Shown piece after piece: positions 8,001 through 12,295 of a stretch of DNA of 12,295 bases. A program made the translations under genes and the position numbers. The DNA is from DATKEH01 sp035546355. GTDB taxonomy: Bacteria; Acidobacteriota; Thermoanaerobaculia; Multivoradales; JAIOJS01. Below the pieces are notes generated by a model, which saw only the letters and a program-made list of their open reading frames with translations, had not been told where the DNA came from and searched no databases. Where the stretch lies: assembly GCA_035546355.1 (NCBI GenBank), contig DATKEH010000108.1, positions 1 through 12,295 on the forward strand, in the 5' to 3' direction. Each line of letters begins with the position of its first letter. The first letter of the stretch is position 1.

Positions 8001-9268
8001 GACAGGTTCCTCAACTCGACGATCGATTGCAGGACGCGGCGGCGGTGGCGGCGGTCGCGGATCTCGTCGCTGGTCGCCGGATCGTCGGCCTCGTCGTAGG
8101 CGTGGTCCTCGATGCGGTCGATGGCCTCGGAGACGTACTGGAAGTCGCCGCGGTCGGTGCGGGCCAGGGTGTTGATGCGGACGTAGGCCAGGGTAGGGGT
8201 GTCGGCCCCGGCGGCGCCGTTCCACAGATCGAGGTCGGTGTCGTCGTCCTCGCCGCTGTTGTACAGCCACTCGTCGTTGGCCACGGCCAGATCCTCGGCG
8301 CCGATCAGGCCGTCGCCGTCGAGGTCGAGGGCGAGCACCACCTGCAGGTCGAGGATGTTCTCGGCGACGTCGTCGCCGCTCATGCCCTCGTAGACCGCCT
8401 GGCTCCCGGGGTAGAAGCGGGCCTGCGCCAGCGAGGGCCTGAGCTGGCTGCTGGCGTCGCCGGGTATGGCGTAGCGCTCGCGGACGTAGTAGCGGTATTC
8501 CTGCAGGATCCCCAGGTAGGCGACGCTGCGGAGGTCGATGGGGAAGGCGCCGCCCGGAGAGATGACGTTGTAGCCCGCGGTGTTGTCGCCGCCGGTGATC
8601 TTGAAGCCGATGGTGATGTCGGTGGGATCGTCGATGCTGGTGTCGCCGTGGCTCGGGTCGAGCTCGACGACCCCGTACAGGCTGCCGCCCAGCGGGCTGA
8701 CCAGCACCAGGGCCTCCCGCCGCTCGGCCTCCACCGCCTGGATGAGGGGGTCCAGGTCCTGGGCGACCCCGGTCTCGGGGATGGGGTTCTGCAGCCGGAT
8801 GGTGCCGCTGGTGGGGCTGACATCGGCGTCCAGCGTCATCGCCGACGCCGGCGGGTTGACGTGGTAGACGGTGTCGAACACGCCGCGCACGGTCAGCACG
8901 TCGGTACCCTCGACGATCCGCGGCGAGGCCGCGTCGCCGATCCGGGAGTCGGCGGGGACGTTGTTGCGCACCGCCACCGAGACCATGTTGGGCAGGTCGC
9001 CGCGGATCAGGCCGCCGCGCCCCGCCATGCGCACGTTGCGCACCATCTGGTACTGGGCGATGCGCAGCGACTGCTGCATGTCGGCGACGTGGGTCTGCAC
9101 CCGGGCGAGCTTGTTGCTGGCGTCGAACATCCCGAGGATGGCGACGATCAGGATGCTCAGCAGGATCAGCGCCACCAGCAGCTCGATGAGGGTGAAGCCG
9201 GCCTCGCCGCGGCGGAGCGTGCGGCGGGCGGCGGCGACCGGGTGGCGGGGTCGGGGAGTGACGAGCAT
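7997..9268 (-). CDS. pilW: PilW-like type IV pilus minor pilin
   Basis: 423 residues. A class III prepilin signal is clear: RRGEAG24 followed by F25-TLIE29-LLVALILLSILIVAIL, with cleavage after Gly24 and Glu at mature position 5. After the helix comes the PilW-type region (SNKLARVQTHVADMQQSLRIAQYQMVRNVRMAGRGG), then a large soluble domain. Residues 315-326 (DLDGDGLIGAED) match a dockerin/EF-hand-type calcium loop, with Asp at positions 1, 3, 5 and 12. The start at 9268 has AGGAG eight bases upstream and lies 16 bases after pilV; the stop overlaps pilX. The order pilV-pilW-pilX-pilY1 is the same as in the known pseudomonad minor-pilin operon, which supports the name more than the divergent soluble domain does. 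Confidence 0.9.
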   Translation of the reverse strand: MLVTPRPRHPVAAARRTLRRGEAGFTLIELLVALILLSILIVAILGMFDASNKLARVQTHVADMQQSLRIAQYQMVRNVRMAGRGGLIRGDLPNMVSVAVRNNVPADSRIGDAASPRIVEGTDVLTVRGVFDTVYHVNPPASAMTLDADVSPTSGTIRLQNPIPETGVAQDLDPLIQAVEAERREALVLVSPLGGSLYGVVELDPSHGDTSIDDPTDITIGFKITGGDNTAGYNVISPGGAFPIDLRSVAYLGILQEYRYYVRERYAIPGDASSQLRPSLAQARFYPGSQAVYEGMSGDDVAENILDLQVVLALDLDGDGLIGAEDLAVANDEWLYNSGEDDDTDLDLWNGAAGADTPTLAYVRINTLARTDRGDFQYVSEAIDRIEDHAYDEADDPATSDEIRDRRHRRRVLQSIVELRNLS

Positions 9269-9284
9269 GACGGGCGCTCCTCGG

Positions 9285-9812
9285 CTAGGATGACTTGAAG
9301 GCCTGGACGATGATCCGCTTGCCGCCGCCCAGCGGCCCCCCCTCGCGGGTGGCGGCGACCGTGACCAGGAGCTCCTTGAGGTGGACCAGCGTGGGGTCCG
9401 AATTGAACGCCAGGGGGGTCTCGATGTCGGTGGCCGAGTAGTTGCGGATCTGCGTCACCCGCGTCCACAGCGCCTCGTCGCCGACCGGCACGTCGTCCTC
9501 GGTGCCGGGCAGCCAGGCCTTCTGGTTGCGCGAGTAGTACTCGTCGTGGCGCCGCTCGTCGCCGTCGGTGAGCTGGAGAAAGGGGGTATCGAAGGGGAGC
9601 TGGTAGAGTTCTTCGACCCGCGAGCGGGCGTGGTTGGCGACGGAGGTGGAATCCTGCCCGGAGAGGTTGCTGCTGATCGACTGGGCGAAGATGGGCAGGA
9701 TCGACAGGGCGATGAAGAGCATGATCGCGCCGGCGATCAGCACCTCCACGATCGAGTAACCGGCATCGGGCTGGCGCCCGTGCCGCCGCGCGGCCAGCGT
9801 GACAGGCTGCAT
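9285..9812 (-). CDS. pilV: PilV-like type IV pilus minor pilin
   Basis: 175 residues. Prepilin signal: basic leader with cleavage after Gly18, mature protein Y19-SIVE23-VLIAGAIMLFIALSILPIFAQS, with Glu at mature position 5. Tyr rather than Phe at mature position 1 is unusual but tolerated in minor pilins. The post-helix part (NHARSRVEELYQLPFD) is typical of PilV. I chose the ATG at 9812 because AAGGAG (9822-9827) lies nine bases upstream, directly after the stop of the preceding gene. An ATG at 9836 would add eight residues but overlaps that gene and lacks an equally good RBS. Fourteen bases separate it from the upstream pseudopilin gene and 16 from pilW. It should be a subunit of the pilus-tip priming complex. 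Confidence 0.88.
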   Translation of the reverse strand: MQPVTLAARRHGRQPDAGYSIVEVLIAGAIMLFIALSILPIFAQSISSNLSGQDSTSVANHARSRVEELYQLPFDTPFLQLTDGDERRHDEYYSRNQKAWLPGTEDDVPVGDEALWTRVTQIRNYSATDIETPLAFNSDPTLVHLKELLVTVAATREGGPLGGGKRIIVQAFKSS

Positions 9813-9826
9813 CTCTCGGGTCTCCT

Positions 9827-10399
9827 TCAGTTCCATTTCCAGGACTTGCCGTTCTCGCCCTGGGCGAACCAGTCCGTTTCGTCCCACTTGCGGATCTGCA
9901 CCCGGCCGGTGGCGGCGGGGCTCACCCGCACCTCGAGGAAGTTCTGGCGCGTGTCGGCGATGCGGAAGGCGCCGGTCGCCCCCGCCGAGCCGTCGATGTC
10001 GAACAGCACGTACGGGTTGCCGCCGAAGCCGTCGATCGCGTCCGGCTGCGCGGGAGGGCCCTGGAAGGAGACCCCTGCCGGCAGCGGCACCTCGCCGAGC
10101 ACGGTGTCGACGCCGTCTTCGTAGACGCCGTTGCCGTCCTCGTCGACGAACCGGAACACCCGGTCGGTGGCGAAGTCGGCGAACACGCCCACCGGTCGCC
10201 CCAGCTTGATCGCCTCGAGCCGGGCGGCGCGCATCACCGTCGCCACCTGCCGATTGGCGCCGTCGATCTTGCTGCGGTGGAGGCTGTCGACCAGCGCCGG
10301 GAGGCCGAACAGGGCTATGATGACGATGATCGCCAGCACCACCATCAGCTCGGTCAAGGTAAACCCGTCCTGCCGCCGGCGAGGTAGATTGTCGGGCAT
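9827..10399 (-). CDS. fimU: GspH/FimT-family (FimU-like) type IV pilus minor pilin
   Basis: 190 residues. Class III prepilin signal: RRRQDG12 followed by F13-TLTE17-LMVVLAIIVIIALFGLPAL, with cleavage after Gly12 and Glu at mature position 5. The first soluble part (ANRQVATVMRAARLEAIKLGRPV) is characteristic of the GspH/FimT/FimU group. Residues 86-98 (DEDGNGVYEDGVD) form an Asp-rich, calcium-type loop. As the first gene before pilV-pilW-pilX-pilY1 it occupies the fimU position of the pseudomonad operon; fimT would be an equally fair label by sequence alone. The ATG at 10399 is the only start upstream of the signal, because an in-frame TAA lies at 10412-10414. It has no Shine-Dalgarno sequence, which is notable given the predicted sigma-54 transcript start only about four bases upstream. 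Confidence 0.88.
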   Translation of the reverse strand: MPDNLPRRRQDGFTLTELMVVLAIIVIIALFGLPALVDSLHRSKIDGANRQVATVMRAARLEAIKLGRPVGVFADFATDRVFRFVDEDGNGVYEDGVDTVLGEVPLPAGVSFQGPPAQPDAIDGFGGNPYVLFDIDGSAGATGAFRIADTRQNFLEVRVSPAATGRVQIRKWDETDWFAQGENGKSWKWN

Positions 10400-10413
10400 G
10401 TGGAGGCTGCGTT

Positions 10414-10429
10414 AGCAACCGCGATGCCA
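10414..10429 (-). promoter_or_regulatory. Candidate sigma-54 (-24/-12) promoter of the pilin operon
   Basis: The minus strand reads TGGCATCGCGGTTGCT. The invariant GG (-24) and GC (-12) dinucleotides are separated by exactly ten bases, and the match to TGGCACG-N4-TTGCW is close: TGGCA and TTGCT are both intact. With C at 10415 as -12, transcription would begin near 10403, leaving only about four bases before the ATG at 10399. Sigma-54 with the PilR activator is the known control of pilin genes in several bacteria, which makes the site plausible. It remains a single motif match. Confidence 0.55.
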
Positions 10430-10455
10430 GACCCGCGCGGCGGCCGTAAGTAACT

Positions 10456-10474
10456 GAGCTGTCTGGGACAACTC
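10456..10474. promoter_or_regulatory. Dyad with TGTC boxes upstream of the sigma-54-like site
   Basis: GAGCTGTC-TGG-GACAACTC is an inverted repeat with 8-base arms (7 of 8 pairs match) and a 3-base centre. It lies about 53-71 bases upstream of the predicted sigma-54 start. On the minus strand another TGTC (10481-10484) lies 14 bases further upstream in the same orientation, so three TGTC boxes cluster here. TGTC boxes are described for PilR binding at pilin promoters; assignment to PilR or another enhancer-binding protein is inference. Confidence 0.4.
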
Positions 10475-10489
10475 TCCAAGGACAGGGTC

Positions 10490-10503
10490 GGCGGCCGGCC
10501 GCC
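10490..10503. repeat. Perfect 14-base GC palindrome
   Basis: GGCGGCCGGCCGCC reads identically on both strands and sits between the TGTC dyad and the plus-strand start codon. It could be a protein site or a short hairpin in the plus-strand leader, but chance in GC-rich DNA is a fair alternative. Confidence 0.35.
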
Positions 10504-10507
10504 TTTG

Positions 10508-10522
10508 GTTACGATGGGTAAC
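10508..10522. repeat. Short inverted repeat over the pab start codon
   Basis: GTTAC and GTAAC flank five bases that include the proposed ATG at 10514. Two related copies, GTTACGAT and GTAACGAT, are also near-direct repeats. It could act as an operator or a small translation-blocking hairpin; the arms are only five bases long, so it may be chance. Confidence 0.25.
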
Positions 10523-12295
10523 GATAGAGACAACCTTCGCGGCGGCAGCGAAGGCATCGGCGTCAACGCCCGTCCCACCGCCGCCCTGCGGTGCGGCGAC
10601 GGCTGGCTGCTGTTCTCCGCGCCCGCGGCCGAGCTGTGGGCGCGGTGCCCGGCGGAGGTGCCGGCACTGCTCGCCGAGGTGGAGGAGGCGGCCGCCGCCG
10701 GGCTGTGGGCCGTCGGGTTCGTCGCCTACGAGGCGGCGCCGGGGTTCGACGCCGCGCTACGCGTGCGGCCGCCCGGCGGCGCGCCGCTGGCCGGTTTCGC
10801 CCTCTTCTCCCCCCCCCACCGCGCCCGGCGGCTGCCCGCCGGCGGCGGCGCCCGGCGCGGGAGCAGGGGCGGCGAGCACCCCTGGCTGGCGAGCGACGAC
10901 TCGCGCAGCCATGCCGCCGCGGTGGCGCGGATCCGCGGCGCCATCGCTTGCGGCGACACCTACCAGGTGAACTACACCTTCCGCCTCGGCAGTCGCTTCC
11001 CGGGCGATCCCTGGGGGTTGTTCCGGCGCCTGATGGGCGAGGAGCCGCCGCCGCACGCCGGCTACCTGGAGCTCGGGCCGCTCGCCCTCTGCTGCGCCTC
11101 GCCGGAGCTGTTCTTCCGGCTCGACGGGGAGCGGCTGGTGAGCCGGCCGATGAAGGGCACCGCGCCGCGCGGCCGCTGGCCGGCCGAGGACGCGGCGCGG
11201 GGCCGCGCGCTGCTCGCCTCGCCCAAGGAGCGGGCCGAGAACCTGATGATCGTCGACATGGCGCGCCACGACCTGGGGCGAGTGGCTCGGCCGGGCAGCG
11301 TCACGGTGGAGGCGCTGTTCGCGCTGGAGCGGTATCCGACGGTCTGGCAGCTGACCTCGACGGTCGCCGCGCGGACGGCGGCGCCGCTCGGCGAGGTCTT
11401 CCGCGCCCTGTTTCCGGCGGCGTCGATCACCGGTGCCCCGAAGGCCGCGGCGATGCGCCTGATCGCCGCGCTCGAGGGGGCGCCGCGGGGCGTCTACACC
11501 GGCGCCTTCGGCTGGGTGGGGCCGGGGCGGCGGGCCTCGTTCGCCGTCGCCATCCGCACCGCCACCGTGGATCGGCGGCGAGGCCGGGCGGAGTACGGCA
11601 CCGGCGGCGGCGTGGTCTGGGACTCCGAGCCGGCGGCCGAGCACGCCGAGAGCCTGCTCAAGGCGCAGGTGCTCCTGTCGCCACCGCGGCGGCGCTGGGA
11701 GCTGCTGGAGACCATGCTGTGGCGCCCGCGGCGGGGCATCTGGCTGCGGCGGTGCCACCTCGAGCGGCTGCGCGCCTCGGCGGCGTACTTCGGCTTCGCC
11801 CTGGAGGAGGGGGCGGTGCGGCGGGCGCTGGCGCGGGCGGTGGCCGACCTGCCGCCGCGCCGGCATCGCCTGCGGCTGCGGCTCGCCCGCTCGGGCCGCC
11901 TGCGGGTGGAGGCGGCGGCGCTGCCGCGGCGCCGCCGGGCGCGCTGGCGGGTGGCGCTGGCCGCCAAGCCCGTCGACCCCGGCGACCCGATGCTGTTCCA
12001 CAAGACCACCGAGCGGCGCCGCTACGACGCCGCGCGAAGCGGGGCGCCGGGCGCCGACGACGTCCTGTTGTGGAACCCGCGCGGCGAGCTCACCGAGTCG
12101 ACGGTCGCCAACCTGGTGGTGCGGCGGCAGGGCGAGCTGGTGACGCCGCCGCTCGACTGCGGGCTGCTCCCGGGAACGCTGCGGGCGCACCTGCTGGCGC
12201 GCGGCGCGGTGCGCGAAGCGGTGGTGCGGGTGGAGGAGCTGCCGCGGCTGGACGCCCTGTGGCTGGTGAGCTCCCTCCGCGGCTGGATCCCGGCG
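10514..12295 (+). CDS. pabB: Fused aminodeoxychorismate synthase component I / aminodeoxychorismate lyase (3' end cut by window)
   Basis: 594 codons without a stop reach the right edge. Residues about 20-390 are a chorismate-binding PabB domain: GDTYQVNYT (148-155), PMKGTAPRG (212-220), ERAENLMIVDMARHDLGRV (239-257), SITGAPK (304-310) and GTGGGVVWDSEP. Lys214 in the KGT motif is the residue that marks PabB; anthranilate synthase has Ala there. Residues about 394-594 are a class IV PLP aminotransferase-fold PabC domain: LLETMLW, HLERLRASAAYFGF, catalytic Lys497 in HKTTERRRYD, NPRGELTEST and LLPGTLRAHLL. Together they would turn chorismate plus glutamine-derived ammonia into aminodeoxychorismate, then p-aminobenzoate and pyruvate, for folate. 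A PabA glutaminase is needed from elsewhere. The end, SSLRGWIPA, matches the family's last residues, so little is missing. The ATG at 10514 has no clear RBS; TTG at 10505 is another possible start. An 8-C run at 10809-10816 is read in frame. Confidence 0.93.
   Translation, partial: MGNDRDNLRGGSEGIGVNARPTAALRCGDGWLLFSAPAAELWARCPAEVPALLAEVEEAAAAGLWAVGFVAYEAAPGFDAALRVRPPGGAPLAGFALFSPPHRARRLPAGGGARRGSRGGEHPWLASDDSRSHAAAVARIRGAIACGDTYQVNYTFRLGSRFPGDPWGLFRRLMGEEPPPHAGYLELGPLALCCASPELFFRLDGERLVSRPMKGTAPRGRWPAEDAARGRALLASPKERAENLMIVDMARHDLGRVARPGSVTVEALFALERYPTVWQLTSTVAARTAAPLGEVFRALFPAASITGAPKAAAMRLIAALEGAPRGVYTGAFGWVGPGRRASFAVAIRTATVDRRRGRAEYGTGGGVVWDSEPAAEHAESLLKAQVLLSPPRRRWELLETMLWRPRRGIWLRRCHLERLRASAAYFGFALEEGAVRRALARAVADLPPRRHRLRLRLARSGRLRVEAAALPRRRRARWRVALAAKPVDPGDPMLFHKTTERRRYDAARSGAPGADDVLLWNPRGELTESTVANLVVRRQGELVTPPLDCGLLPGTLRAHLLARGAVREAVVRVEELPRLDALWLVSSLRGWIPA

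Larger units (their letters stand above)
10400..10513. other. Divergent intergenic control region
   Basis: These 114 bases separate the minus-strand pilin operon from the plus-strand pab fusion and contain no gene. They hold the sigma-54-like promoter, the TGTC/GACA dyad and the GC palindrome listed separately. I found no convincing promoter or Shine-Dalgarno sequence for the plus-strand gene. Confidence 0.7.

Noticed and set aside
8001..8270. A longer pilX beginning at 8270
   Set aside because: The extension overlaps pilW in another frame, is Arg/Pro-rich and would bury the prepilin leader; the ATGA overlap at 7997-8000 is the natural start.
8027..9298. A 423-codon plus-strand open frame antisense to pilW
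   Set aside because: Same length class as pilW only because stops are rare opposite GC-rich coding DNA; no domain signature, and the minus strand encodes a clear prepilin.
10757..12190. A 477-codon minus-strand open frame opposite the pab fusion
   Set aside because: Arg/Pro/Gln-rich string without motifs; the plus strand carries all PabB and PabC signatures.

Overview
This window is very GC-rich bacterial DNA with densely packed genes, and every gene is recognisable or partly recognisable. A complete type IV pilus minor-pilin/PilY1 operon, prepilin peptidase-type signals and periplasmic proteins point to a Gram-negative, high-GC organism. The style (large PilY1, a small 'LRDG...WEVRGR' envelope protein, a fused PabB-PabC) fits Acidobacteriota or a similar deltaproteobacteria-like lineage. 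That placement is an impression, not a demonstrated assignment.

Layout. Bases 1-1760 (minus strand) hold an oligoendopeptidase F-type M3 metallopeptidase that runs off the left edge. A 110-base gap with a GC-rich hairpin separates it from a minus-strand operon spanning 10399 down to 1871. In transcription order this operon is: a GspH/FimT-type (FimU-like) pseudopilin, PilV-like, PilW-like and PilX-like minor pilins, a 1582-residue PilY1, and an unassigned signal-peptide protein with a possible FxLyD-like beta domain. Junctions are either overlaps (4 bases at pilW/pilX, 1 base at pilY1/last gene) or gaps of 14-17 bases, so this looks like one translationally coupled unit. Bases 10400-10513 form a divergent intergenic region. 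It carries a good sigma-54 (-24/-12) promoter match pointing into the pilin operon, an upstream TGTC/GACA dyad, a 14-base palindrome and a short inverted repeat over the next start codon. From 10514 to the right edge (plus strand) lies a fused aminodeoxychorismate synthase component I / aminodeoxychorismate lyase (PabB-PabC).

How they work together. The four pilin-like proteins are expected to form the priming complex at the tip of a type IVa pilus, with PilY1 as the tip adhesin/mechanosensor. The extra coupled gene is a candidate accessory factor of that complex. The pab fusion (folate precursor) and the peptidase are housekeeping neighbours with no evident functional link. I see no mobile elements, CRISPR arrays, tRNA or rRNA genes. 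No wholly new system is evident. The most interesting points are the sigma-54 control region with a nearly leaderless predicted transcript, the uncharacterised last gene of the pilus operon, the large insertion that splits the PilY1 VWA domain, and recurring Asp-rich calcium-type loops in three operon products.
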